DNA of 39,095 bases from JACCXG01 sp963785755 (GTDB lineage: Bacteria; Acidobacteriota; Vicinamibacteria; Vicinamibacterales; 2-12-FULL-66-21): contig CAWAXG010000034.1 of assembly GCA_963785755.1 (NCBI GenBank), forward strand, positions 1 to 39,095, given 5' to 3'. How positions within the stretch are numbered: position 1 is the stretch's first letter; each line of letters begins with the position of its first letter. Below the pieces are notes generated by a model. It ran no database searches. It was given only the letters and a program-made list of their open reading frames with translations, and was not told the origin of the DNA. Shown here one piece after another: positions 9,509-17,391 of the stretch. A program made the translations under genes and the position numbers.

Positions 9509-10897
9509 TTACTCCACCGAGCGGACCGGGTGTGCACCCAGTCCGCTCGGGCCTCTCAAGTAACCCGCCTTCGCGCTTCGCGCTTCGGCGCGGCAGGCCT
9601 CCGCCTTCGCGCTTCGCGCTTCGGCGGGAAGCCGCAGGACTAGCGGTCCAGCGGTCCAGCTGACCGTCGTCGTCGCACGGGTCGTGAGCGGCGTCAGCAC
9701 CTGCTCGAACACGTAGCCGCCGATCCGGTCGCCCTGTTCGTATCCGGCCTTCACCGCCGTCGGGAAGTGGATGCCGGCGAGCACGCGTGACGCGCCGTTC
9801 TCCTGCGCTGCTTCCGAGAACGACCAGAACCGGCGTGTAATCCCCGCGTACGGCGCGCCGCTGGTCATCGCGAACGAGACGAAGTCGGTCTCGAAGAACC
9901 GCGCCAGCACCGCCGCCGCAGCCGCGCCGAGCACGGTGTGCGTGGACGGATAGTCCGGTACCGGCGGCGTCTGCAGGTTGCTCAGCCAGGTCGGGTCGGT
10001 CGTTTCGCGAATCGCGGTCGCGGGGCGCCAGTAGTTGTAGTGATACTTGGCCTCGAACCCGCCGATGAATCCGTCCGCCATCGCGACGTTGACGAGCGCG
10101 AGCAGCCGTGCCGCCGCCCACGCGTCCAGCTGACGGGTCACCGCGAGGTCTCGCGCGATCCGATTCCAGCCCTCGGTCGAGTGCTCGTACCAGTACTTCG
10201 AGATCTCCGTCTGCTCTGCGGTGCGAGTCGTGCTCGTGGCGCTTCCGATGCGCTGCACGATCGCGATCTCGCTCAACGCCAGCGCCGTGCCCGGTTCCGG
10301 CGGTGCGGCCGGCCGGAACTGCGCAGAGTTCCTCAGTGCAAACGGCGTCACCGTTCCCCAGTACGGGAACCACGCCGGTGTGAAGTCGGGCGGCGTCGGA
10401 CGGTATGCCCCGGGTTGCTTGCCCGCTTCATAGGTGACAGTGCGGCTTGCCCCGTCGCTCGCCCGGATCGCCATGATCGCCGTCGCCACGGTGCGCCCTG
10501 TCGCGACTCCGGCATCCCTCGCATCCTTATCAGTGACGGCTTCCAGGCTGACGCCAAGCTCCCGGTCGAAGGTGGTCGCGCAAGCGGGCAGCAGCGTGGT
10601 CAGGGTCGTGTGTGCGGCCGATGCCACGGCGGCATCCGTCGAAGCGCCAGGGGTTGTCGTCCGGGCCGTTCCGAACGTGCGGTATCGCGGCTCGATCGTG
10701 TTGAGCGTGTCGTGGATGGCGAGATGCAGAATCGTCAGCATCCGCGACTCGGTCACCGGATCGGTCTCGGCGCCGGCCATCGCATCGGTGGCGATGCGGT
10801 TCCATCGCGCCACTTCCTCGGCCCGCGCCTGCGCCGGCGCTCCCGCTAGCAGCAACGCAGCTGCGCCGAGGGTGAGGGCGGTGAGCCTTCTATTCAT
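9509..10897 (-). CDS. Vanadium-dependent haloperoxidase-like / PAP2-superfamily exported protein
   Basis: A 462-residue protein starting at 10897 (GAGGA eight bases upstream) with a signal peptide (LTLGAAALLLAGAPAQARA). The oxyanion-binding motifs of the haloperoxidase/acid phosphatase fold are present: K284...R291-P292 in KYHYNYWRPATAIR, PDYPSTHTVLG (S318, H320) and SRVLAGIHFPT (R371, H377). The usual acidic partner after the last histidine is not obvious. It should bind vanadate or phosphate in the periplasm; whether it oxidises halide or hydrolyses phosphoesters cannot be told. The last ~38 residues (from about 425, AEARSAKAEACRAEARSAKA) come from an inserted repeat, so the ancestral end was near residue 420. 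It lies downstream of a sigma-54 activator on the same strand. A paralogue is at 26342-27668. Confidence 0.87.
   Translation of the reverse strand: MNRRLTALTLGAAALLLAGAPAQARAEEVARWNRIATDAMAGAETDPVTESRMLTILHLAIHDTLNTIEPRYRTFGTARTTTPGASTDAAVASAAHTTLTTLLPACATTFDRELGVSLEAVTDKDARDAGVATGRTVATAIMAIRASDGASRTVTYEAGKQPGAYRPTPPDFTPAWFPYWGTVTPFALRNSAQFRPAAPPEPGTALALSEIAIVQRIGSATSTTRTAEQTEISKYWYEHSTEGWNRIARDLAVTRQLDAWAAARLLALVNVAMADGFIGGFEAKYHYNYWRPATAIRETTDPTWLSNLQTPPVPDYPSTHTVLGAAAAAVLARFFETDFVSFAMTSGAPYAGITRRFWSFSEAAQENGASRVLAGIHFPTAVKAGYEQGDRIGGYVFEQVLTPLTTRATTTVSWTAGPLVLRLPAEARSAKAEACRAEARSAKAGYLRGPSGLGAHPVRSVE
9565..9626. repeat. Pair of identical 26-base GC-rich repeats at the 3' end of the haloperoxidase-like gene
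   Basis: Two identical 26-base units, 9565-9590 and 9601-9626, each CCGCCTTCGC followed by GCTTCGCGCTTCGGCG. Each is partly self-complementary (CGCC...GGCG ends, internal GCGC/GCGC). A third, inverted and slightly altered copy is at 21152-21176. Both copies are read through in frame by the upstream gene, giving AEARSAKA-type peptides. Only two units occur and the 10-base gap is too short for CRISPR spacers. Confidence 0.7.
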
Positions 10898-11056
10898 GAT
10901 GATGTCCTCGCTTTCTCGACGGCCGCAGTGGCGGCCGTCGCGGGACGAGGTGAGCGATGGCTGTGCCGGACCGACGAGCGGCGACAACCCAGGTGCAAGT
11001 CGTTGCTGGTGTGCAGGTTGCCGAGACGAACGAGGAAGGTGTTTGAAGTCGCTACA

Positions 11057-11070
11057 GCCTCAGCCGTACC
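11057..11070 (-). promoter_or_regulatory. Possible sigma-54 (-24/-12) promoter for the haloperoxidase-like gene
   Basis: Read on the minus strand, TCGGTACGGCTGAGGCTG has GG at 11070-11069 and GC at 11058-11057 separated by exactly ten bases. It matches GG-AC-G of the -24 box and the GC of the -12 box, but lacks the TT before GC. It lies about 160 bases before the gene at 10897 and directly after the sigma-54 activator gene. The match is imperfect, so this is tentative. Confidence 0.3.
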
Positions 11071-11084
11071 GACATTTCAGCAGC

Positions 11085-11102
11085 GTGCCGATATCTCAGC
11101 AC
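11085..11102. promoter_or_regulatory. Palindromic candidate binding site for the sigma-54 activator
   Basis: GTGCCGATATCTCAGCAC is an imperfect palindrome (GTGCnGAnATnTCnGCAC, 7 of 9 base pairs symmetric). It begins 15 bases upstream, in the minus-strand sense, of the possible -24 element. Flanking direct repeats ACATTTCA (11072-11079 and 11101-11108) and TCAGCA (11077-11082 and 11096-11101) add local structure. The likely reader is the Fis-type helix-turn-helix of the adjacent activator; this is inference. Confidence 0.4.
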
Positions 11103-11105
11103 ATT

Positions 11106-12986
11106 TCACGATCGCGGCGTGATCCCCAGCTTCCGCATCCTCGACCAGGCCGTCGATCGGCTCAGGCCGAGGAGCCGCGCGGCCCCATTTGGTCCGGCGA
11201 GCACGCCGCCCGTCAGTTCGAGCGCGCGCAGCAGGTGCTGCCGCTCGACTTCTTCGAGCGTAGGGAAGCCGGCGCTTTGTGCGACTGATGACGAAATCGC
11301 CAGCGGGCCGATGTGCTCGTCCTGGATGACCGTGCCGCTGCTCAGGATGACCGCGCGCTCCAGCACGTTGGCGAGCTCACGGACGTTGCCCGGCCAGTCG
11401 TAGCGGGCCAGCCGTTCGAGCGTACCCGGCGCGATGCGCCGCACGGGTTTGCCCATGCGCTGGGCGAACTGCCGGACGAAGTGCGCCGCGAGCAGCGGGA
11501 TGTCGTGGAGACGTTCGCGCAGTGGCGGCATGCGCACTGGAAAGATGTTGAGCCGGTAGAACAGGTCGGCGCGAAACGCGCCCGTCCGCACGGCGTCCGA
11601 CAGATCGCGGTTGGTTGCCGCGACGACGCGGACGTCGACCTTGATGGTTTGGGTGCCTCCCAGCCGCTCGAGCTCCTGTTCCTGCAGCACGCGAAGCAGC
11701 TTGGCCTGCATCTCGAGCGGCAGCTCGCCGACCTCGTCCAGGAAGATCGTGCCCCGGTGCGCGAGCTCGAAGCGGCCCTTCTTCTGCTGGACCGCGCCGG
11801 TGAAGGCGCCGCGCTCGTGTCCGAACAGCTCGCTCTCGACGAGCGCCGGCGGCAGCGCCGCGCAGTTGACCTTCACCATCACGCCGCGGCGGCGCCGGCT
11901 CGCCTCGTGGATGGCGGACGCCATCAGTTCCTTGCCTGTCCCGGTCTCTCCGAGGATCAGCACCGTCGAATCGGTCGGCGCCACCATCTCGATGCTCTTG
12001 AACACCGCGCGCATCGCGTCGGAGCCGCCGACGATGTCGCCGAAGCTGCGTTCGAGGTTGAGCTCCTCGCGCAGGTAGACGTTCTGGCTCTCGAGCTCCT
12101 CGGCCCGCTTCGTATCGCTGATGTCGCGCGCGGTGAAAACGACGCACCGCTTCTCGGTGATGTCCACCGGCAGCACCGCCGTCCTCCCCTCGAACCAGCG
12201 GTCCCCCGCAGGCACCGTCAGCTGATACTCCATCGTCTGCATCGCCTGGTCCTGGAGGGTGGCGCGGACGAGATTGAGGAAGGCGTCGGCCGTCGGCTTC
12301 GGGAAGATGTCGTGGAACAGTCGGCCCTTCAGCTCCTCGGCAGTCTTCGCGAGCAGCGGGCTGGCGGACGAGAGGATCTCGAGGTAGCGGCCGTCCTCGT
12401 CCACGAGGAAGACGAGGTCGGGCAGCGCGCTCAGGATCGCACGGAGGCGGTGTTCGCTGATGGCGAGCTCCGCGGTTCGGACCGCGACCAGCATCTCGAG
12501 CTCACGCTCGCGCTGCTCGATCGCGCGCCGGCTCTCGGTGACGTCACGCTGAATCCCGAAGTGGCCGGTGATGCGCCCGTCCGCATCGTAGAGGCAGATG
12601 TAGTCCCCTTCGATGAAGACCGGCTCGCCGTCGAGGCGGCGTTCCTCGGTCTCGACGTGAAGGCGCCCGCGATCGAAGAACTCCCGCCACACCCGGCGCG
12701 CGTAGCCCAGGTCGTGCGCGAACAGCTGCCGCGGTGTGATGCCGATAAACCGATCCGGCGAGGCCCCGTACTGCCGCAGCATCGCGTCGTTGGCCTTGGT
12801 CACGCGGTGGTGATCGAGTGCGTAGTCGAGGAGCGCTTCCTTGTCGGCCCGGTCGTTCCACGCGATCGGCTCGTCCAGCATCATGAAGAAGAAGCCGTCG
12901 AGCGACTGCGAGAAGAAGAGCTCGAGCCGATCCTCTGTCCCGTCCGGCGACATGGTGATGTCAGCAGGATACACCGGCGAACTCAT
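11106..12986 (-). CDS. Sigma-54-dependent transcriptional activator, PAS-PAS-AAA+-Fis
   Basis: A 626-residue bacterial enhancer-binding protein. Two PAS domains sense an unknown signal (about 35-150, ending GHFGIQRDVTESRRAIEQRE; about 180-290, ending VVFTARDISDTKRAEELES) with short coiled linkers. The AAA+ domain has Walker A GETGTGKE (346-353), the sigma-54 contact loop GAFTGA (393-398), Walker B GTIFLDEVGE (412-421) and sensor/arginine-finger segments FRADLFYRLNIFPVRMPPLR and DWPGNVRELANVLERA. The C-terminal Fis helix-turn-helix is at about 598-621 (GAARLLGLSRSTAWSRMRKL). Nothing resembling a receiver domain is present, so control is by ligand or redox through PAS rather than phosphorylation. 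The likely target is the downstream haloperoxidase-like gene on the same strand. An ATG at 12953 is an alternative start. The gene is complete and undamaged, and divergent from the SIR2 gene. Confidence 0.93.
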   Translation of the reverse strand: MSSPVYPADITMSPDGTEDRLELFFSQSLDGFFFMMLDEPIAWNDRADKEALLDYALDHHRVTKANDAMLRQYGASPDRFIGITPRQLFAHDLGYARRVWREFFDRGRLHVETEERRLDGEPVFIEGDYICLYDADGRITGHFGIQRDVTESRRAIEQRERELEMLVAVRTAELAISEHRLRAILSALPDLVFLVDEDGRYLEILSSASPLLAKTAEELKGRLFHDIFPKPTADAFLNLVRATLQDQAMQTMEYQLTVPAGDRWFEGRTAVLPVDITEKRCVVFTARDISDTKRAEELESQNVYLREELNLERSFGDIVGGSDAMRAVFKSIEMVAPTDSTVLILGETGTGKELMASAIHEASRRRRGVMVKVNCAALPPALVESELFGHERGAFTGAVQQKKGRFELAHRGTIFLDEVGELPLEMQAKLLRVLQEQELERLGGTQTIKVDVRVVAATNRDLSDAVRTGAFRADLFYRLNIFPVRMPPLRERLHDIPLLAAHFVRQFAQRMGKPVRRIAPGTLERLARYDWPGNVRELANVLERAVILSSGTVIQDEHIGPLAISSSVAQSAGFPTLEEVERQHLLRALELTGGVLAGPNGAARLLGLSRSTAWSRMRKLGITPRS

Positions 12987-13010
12987 CGGTTACCGGGTCT
13001 ATCCTGAGCG

Positions 13011-13041
13011 TTGTGTTCAGCCTGTTTCGCTGGGCGATAAT
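13011..13041 (+). promoter_or_regulatory. Possible sigma-70 promoter for the SIR2-like gene
   Basis: TTGTGT at 13011-13016 and GATAAT at 13036-13041 are separated by 19 bases, a little long. They lie about 50 bases before the chosen GTG start, in the short divergent region shared with the sigma-54 activator. The assignment is by eye only. Confidence 0.3.
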
Positions 13042-13089
13042 CGCCGGCATCGCAGTGTCTGCGGTCGCTATGAGCCGGGAGGGCGTTCG

Positions 13090-15798
13090 GTGACTGGACT
13101 CGAGCGCGTAATCGATGCCGCCCGGCAAGGCCGACTCGCGGTGGTGGCTGGCGCTGGCATCTCCATGCTGCCGCCATCGAACCTGCCGAGCTGGTCGGAG
13201 TTCACCACCGCCCTGCTCACTGCAGCAGTCGCCAAGGCGGCGACAGCGCCATTCCTCGACGAGGACTCGATTGCGGCTGTCCGAAGCCTGACGCCGGATT
13301 CCATCACCACTGCGACGTTGTCGGAAGCGATCTCCAAATACGTCGCGAGTATCGGCTATTTCCCTGTCCTTACGGTGCTCGACGGCACGACGATCAACGC
13401 CAATCACAAGGCGCTGGCGGAGCTGGCCAGCCTCGGGCGTCTGCGTGCCATCGTGACGCCGAACTTCGACACACTGATCGAGCGAGCCTTTCAGGAAGGC
13501 CGGGTGCCGCTGGCAAACCCTCTCACGGCCGCCGACGCAGAGAGGGCCTGCACGTTGATCCGCCTGCACGGCGTGGCAACCGCGGCGCAGTCGATGATCG
13601 ATACCGTTGGACAGAAGGCGCGTGGACTGCCATTCGATAGGCACGACGCGCTCCGACAGCGGCTTCGCGACTGTCGAGTGATGGCCGTGGGATTCTCAGG
13701 ACTCGATCTCGACTTTGCATCGGACTACCTGTCACTGGAGACGACCCACCTCGAAGGCGTGACGTGGGTAGTGCGTCCGGGATCACCGCCCGCCCCGCAG
13801 GTTGTCGCATTACGCATGCGACTCGGCAATCGGATGGAGGTTGTCGAGGGCGAGCTACCAGCGCTGTGGCGGGAACTGGGTGCGACGGTATCAGAGGAGG
13901 CGGTGGCTGTTGATCCCAACGACGCTGAAGCACGCACCGAACGCGTCAAGGCTCATGCACAAGACCTGTTCGAGACGCTGGGAGCGCCGCTCGCGGTCAC
14001 GTTGTGCATGAGGCTTCTCGATGACAGCGGACAGCGCGAACGTGCCAGGCAGGTGTACGCACGTCTTGCCGAAGTTGCCGGCACCTGGTCTGAGCCACGC
14101 TTGCCGACTCAGGTGACGGTGCTGCGTGCGCTTTCCTCCAGCAGTGGACTGACGACCAACGAGGCGAAGATAGCGTGGCAGGAGAAGGACGTGGAGGGCT
14201 GCCGGCGGATGTTGGACGAATGGCGCACAACGTCGTCGGAAGCGCTCGCCGCCATCGAGGCCGGCCAGGGTCCGCGCGATCGACCGTTGCCCTATCCCTT
14301 TGAGGGCGTGTATGACGCTGCCGGATGGCACGCCGCGCATCGCAAGGTGGAGGACGAGATTCACTTCCTCCTCGCGATCGGCCTTGGCAACCTGGCGTTG
14401 TCATACGCGAGCATGTCGAAACTCGGCTCTGCCGAAAAGGCGATGTGGCAGGCGCTCGACCACTCACTCCTGGCGGCGGACCTGCGTGCGCTTGCGGGTG
14501 CCTGGTTCGCGTACGGCATCATCCAACTGCAGGCGGATGAACCGACGTCGTCGATCCTGTGGTACCTGCTCGTCGCTGAAAGCGCGGCCGTCGCCGGCGG
14601 CAACCTCGATAACGCCTTCGCCGCTGCCATCATGCGCGGTCGATTGCTGATGGCAGGCGGCGAGTATCACCTGGCTGCTGAGTGCTTCGAGAGAGCGGCG
14701 CAGCGAGCAGCACTGTCAGCGAGACGAGAGCAGAAGGTGGACGCGCTCGCCTCGAAAGCGGTGCTCGCCTGCCGGCGTCACGAGCTTTCCAATTCCCTGA
14801 AGCTCTTCGACGAGGCGCTGGTGCTGGCTGATGGAGTCGGCGAAGCCTCGGCTCGAGTCCGCTGGCAACGGTTGCAGTCATTCTGCAACGAGCCCGTGAT
14901 GCGCGATCGGCTGCTTGCCGATTGCGATGAATTGCTCTTGCAGGTGCGGACCGGCGTGGAGCCAGATCCCGTGTCCGGGCTGCCCGATGCCTCGATGATC
15001 GCGAGGATGAAGGCGCACCTGGCTGAGGTCCGTGAATTGACGCCGCCGCCATTCGTCGTAATAGATGATTCGCTCGACGCCATGTCGGAAGCCGCCCGGC
15101 TGCGGCAGTTCCTGGTCAATTGCGAGTACCTTCGCGATCGTGAGGGCGTCGCGAAGGTGCTCGGGCACATGACTGATCTGAAGCTGCAAGCCGGAGACGA
15201 CGATCCGCGCGCGGAAGAACTGGCCACAGCGTATGTTCGTGCCGTGGAGGCACTCGACGCGGGGAGTCAGCTCGACGCCCGGCTGCTGTTCAGCCAGGCC
15301 GCGTACCGGCTTGGCGACCTGACGAGGGCCAGGGACGCACTGAAAGGACTGGAGAGCATTGAGCTCGCGAATGCCCCTGCGCTCGAGAAGCGGAAACGCA
15401 CCTGGCTGCGTGAACTGAGCAAGGCATCACGCCGGCCGATACATCACTATCTCCTCATCCGCAATCTCGCCGAAGGCGTCCCTGCGCTGAGGTTTTCGGC
15501 GAGCGATCGCCATCAGACGGCAGCCAGTCTCGCCGAGGTAGCGCCAGTAGCCGCTCAAGTTGTGATCTGTCAGCTGGCCCAGGAGTTTCGAGATGCCGGC
15601 GATCGCGGCGGCGTCGCCGACTGCTACGCGCTCCTCGCCCGGTCAGCTGTTGCTGCAGGACGGCAAGCGCTCGCTACCGACCTAGACCGCATTGCTGCCG
15701 AGCTGCGCCTGCCCGAGGGCGCCGGAGACGGAACCTCAACAGACATGAGTAAACCGCGGAGATCGAAGTCGTCCGGCCGAAAGAAACGGGCCCGCTGA
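13090..15798 (+). CDS. SIR2-like NAD-binding protein with long helical-repeat (TPR-like) C-terminus; candidate defence effector
   Basis: A 902-residue protein; the GTG at 13090 is chosen because GGGAGG lies seven bases upstream and the SIR2 fold starts at once. Residues 1 to about 260 are SIR2-like: RLAVVAGAGIS (GAGIS at 21-25, nucleotide loop), IVTPNFDTLIERAF (N125 and D127, catalytic asparagine position), LIRLHG (H160) and VMAVGFSGLDLDF (200-209). SIR2-like_2 proteins of this kind cleave NAD+ in several anti-phage systems (ThsA, DSR1/2, SIR2-pAgo). Residues from about 300 to 870 are almost wholly helical with TPR-like pairs (AIGLGNLALSYASMSKLGSA, EYHLAAECFERAAQRAALSA), suiting a sensing or oligomerising scaffold. 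The tail is very basic (SKPRRSKSSGRKKRAR). No toxin-antitoxin or restriction partner is adjacent; it seems a single-gene unit. The NADase role is inference. Confidence 0.8.
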   Translation: MTGLERVIDAARQGRLAVVAGAGISMLPPSNLPSWSEFTTALLTAAVAKAATAPFLDEDSIAAVRSLTPDSITTATLSEAISKYVASIGYFPVLTVLDGTTINANHKALAELASLGRLRAIVTPNFDTLIERAFQEGRVPLANPLTAADAERACTLIRLHGVATAAQSMIDTVGQKARGLPFDRHDALRQRLRDCRVMAVGFSGLDLDFASDYLSLETTHLEGVTWVVRPGSPPAPQVVALRMRLGNRMEVVEGELPALWRELGATVSEEAVAVDPNDAEARTERVKAHAQDLFETLGAPLAVTLCMRLLDDSGQRERARQVYARLAEVAGTWSEPRLPTQVTVLRALSSSSGLTTNEAKIAWQEKDVEGCRRMLDEWRTTSSEALAAIEAGQGPRDRPLPYPFEGVYDAAGWHAAHRKVEDEIHFLLAIGLGNLALSYASMSKLGSAEKAMWQALDHSLLAADLRALAGAWFAYGIIQLQADEPTSSILWYLLVAESAAVAGGNLDNAFAAAIMRGRLLMAGGEYHLAAECFERAAQRAALSARREQKVDALASKAVLACRRHELSNSLKLFDEALVLADGVGEASARVRWQRLQSFCNEPVMRDRLLADCDELLLQVRTGVEPDPVSGLPDASMIARMKAHLAEVRELTPPPFVVIDDSLDAMSEAARLRQFLVNCEYLRDREGVAKVLGHMTDLKLQAGDDDPRAEELATAYVRAVEALDAGSQLDARLLFSQAAYRLGDLTRARDALKGLESIELANAPALEKRKRTWLRELSKASRRPIHHYLLIRNLAEGVPALRFSASDRHQTAASLAEVAPVAAQVVICQLAQEFRDAGDRGGVADCYALLARSAVAAGRQALATDLDRIAAELRLPEGAGDGTSTDMSKPRRSKSSGRKKRAR

Positions 15799-15875
15799 TT
15801 TGTCGCAGTGAACGATCGGATGTTCACGCAATCGCGGTGCAAATGCCTTTTCCGCCCTGCGGTTCTCTCTCCGAG

Positions 15876-17294
15876 TCATTGCTCGCCCCACACTTTCGGC
15901 ACTTTGAAATCGGCCGCTCTTGCTCTGATCTTCGGCAGGACGGCCTCTCGCGCGAGCGCGTCGTAGCGCGCGCGTAGCGCCTCGAGTTTGTCGGGGCGCT
16001 TGTCCGCGAGGTTGTGCTGTTCGTACGGGTCGTCGGCGAGATTGAACAATTCCCCGATGGTTCCGGCGAGGCTTGTCCTGCCAGCCTCGATGTCCTCCGT
16101 TTCGTCGTAGCCGCCGTTCAGGACGAGCTTCCAGTCGCCCATGCGAATCGCACCCGCCCGCGGTGCTGCATTGAGGAGGAGCTCGGTGTGCGGCGATGGC
16201 TTGCCCTCGGCAATCGTTGGCCACGCGTCGCGGCCGTCGATTGGCAGTTTCTGGGCGAGGCCAGCGCCGGCAAGCTTCAACATCGTGGGGTACCAGTCCA
16301 CCATGTGCAACGGCTGACTGACGATCGTGCCGGGTCGGAGACGGCCTTTCCACGTCGCGAACGCGGCAACGCGGACACCGCCTTCGTAAAGCGTGTTCTT
16401 GCCCGCGCGCAGGCGTCCGTTGTCAGTCACCTTTCCGGGCGCCGGGCCGCCGTTGTCGCTCGAGAAGACGATCAGCGTGTTCTCGCGCAGGCCTTTTTCG
16501 TCGAGCGCGGCGACGATCTGTCCCACCGCTTCGTCCATGGCGGCAAGCATGCCGGCATAGGTGCGGCGCGGCTCATTCAGATGCTCGTATGGTTGTTTGT
16601 AGCTGTCTGGCACCTGCAGCGGCGCATGCACCGCATTGAAGGACACGTCGAGGAAGAAAGGCTTGCGCCCGCCGAACTCGCGGATGAAACGCACGGCTGC
16701 CTGTGCGATGAGATGGGTGCTGTACCCTTCGTCGTGTGACGCTCGATCGTCCCGGTGCCAATCGAAACCGCCCTCCCGGACGTGAGTGAAGTAGTCGATG
16801 GCGCCATTGTAGTGACCGTACTGGTGGTCGAAGCCGCGCGCCGTCGGCAGATAGGCGCGGTTGAAGTGACCGAGATGCCATTTGCCGAGGAGCGCCGTCT
16901 CGTAGCCGACGTCTTTCAAAGCCTGCGGCAGCGTTCGCTCTTCGAGCGGCAGCCCGTACTGAGCCCACGGCCGGACCACACCGACCTGCAGTCCGTGCCG
17001 CATCGGATAGCGGCCCGTCAGCAGGGCGGCGCGCGTCGGTGAACACAGCGGTTGCGCGTAGAACTGCTCGAGCCGGGTGCCCGCCGACGCGAGCGCGTCG
17101 AGGGCGGGTGTCTTGATTTCCCTGCCTCCGTTGAAACCAACATCGGCATATCCCAGATCGTCGGCCAGGATGAAGACGATGTTCGGTTTGCCCTGCTGCG
17201 CACGGGAAGGATCGAAAAAGGCAGGTGCGACGAGCAGGGTCAGGATGAGGCTGCCCACCACCACGGGCCGCCGGCTGGCACGCTCCGTCTTCAT
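15876..17294 (-). CDS. Exported Cys-type sulfatase (arylsulfatase family)
   Basis: A 472-residue hydrolase of sulfate esters with a signal peptide (VVGSLILTLLVAPAFF), so it acts in the periplasm or outside the cell. The start at 17294 has GGAGG just upstream. The catalytic motif CSPTRAALLTGRYP places the cysteine to be oxidised to formylglycine at about residue 84. Metal ligands are visible in NIVFILADDLGYADVGF and in VFSSDNGGPAPGK; GKWHLGHF and FFLDVSFNAVHAPLQVP carry substrate-site lysine and histidines. The C-terminal part (RMGDWKLVLNGG, GELFNLADDPYEQHNLA) is typical. A formylglycine-generating enzyme is needed and is not in the window. The substrate is unknown; this group includes enzymes for sulfated polysaccharides. 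It is convergent with the SIR2 gene (77-base gap) and divergent from the kinase at 17392. Confidence 0.93.
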   Translation of the reverse strand: MKTERASRRPVVVGSLILTLLVAPAFFDPSRAQQGKPNIVFILADDLGYADVGFNGGREIKTPALDALASAGTRLEQFYAQPLCSPTRAALLTGRYPMRHGLQVGVVRPWAQYGLPLEERTLPQALKDVGYETALLGKWHLGHFNRAYLPTARGFDHQYGHYNGAIDYFTHVREGGFDWHRDDRASHDEGYSTHLIAQAAVRFIREFGGRKPFFLDVSFNAVHAPLQVPDSYKQPYEHLNEPRRTYAGMLAAMDEAVGQIVAALDEKGLRENTLIVFSSDNGGPAPGKVTDNGRLRAGKNTLYEGGVRVAAFATWKGRLRPGTIVSQPLHMVDWYPTMLKLAGAGLAQKLPIDGRDAWPTIAEGKPSPHTELLLNAAPRAGAIRMGDWKLVLNGGYDETEDIEAGRTSLAGTIGELFNLADDPYEQHNLADKRPDKLEALRARYDALAREAVLPKIRARAADFKVPKVWGEQ

Positions 17295-17391
17295 GGCTTC
17301 CTCCTCGCGGCGAGCGATCCGCAGGAAATGATTCTACGCCTCCGGCAAGTCCGTGTTCAGGGCGTATACTTCGCCCAGTCGATCGTCGCCA

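Noticed and set aside
9565..9626. CRISPR-like repeat pair
   Set aside because: Only two units with a 10-base gap, no spacers, no cas genes, and a related inverted copy elsewhere.
9938..10849. 303-residue open frame on the plus strand
   Set aside because: Antisense to the haloperoxidase-like gene, which has a signal peptide and all binding motifs.
11313..13007. 564-residue open frame on the plus strand
   Set aside because: It is antisense to the complete sigma-54 activator. The translation is rich in Arg, His, Asp and Glu without motifs, as expected for a mirror frame in GC-rich DNA.
12841..13089. N-terminal extension of the SIR2-like frame
   Set aside because: It overlaps the start of the divergent activator and is low-complexity Ser/Lys/Arg. 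GTG 13090 has a strong ribosome site and the SIR2 fold begins there.
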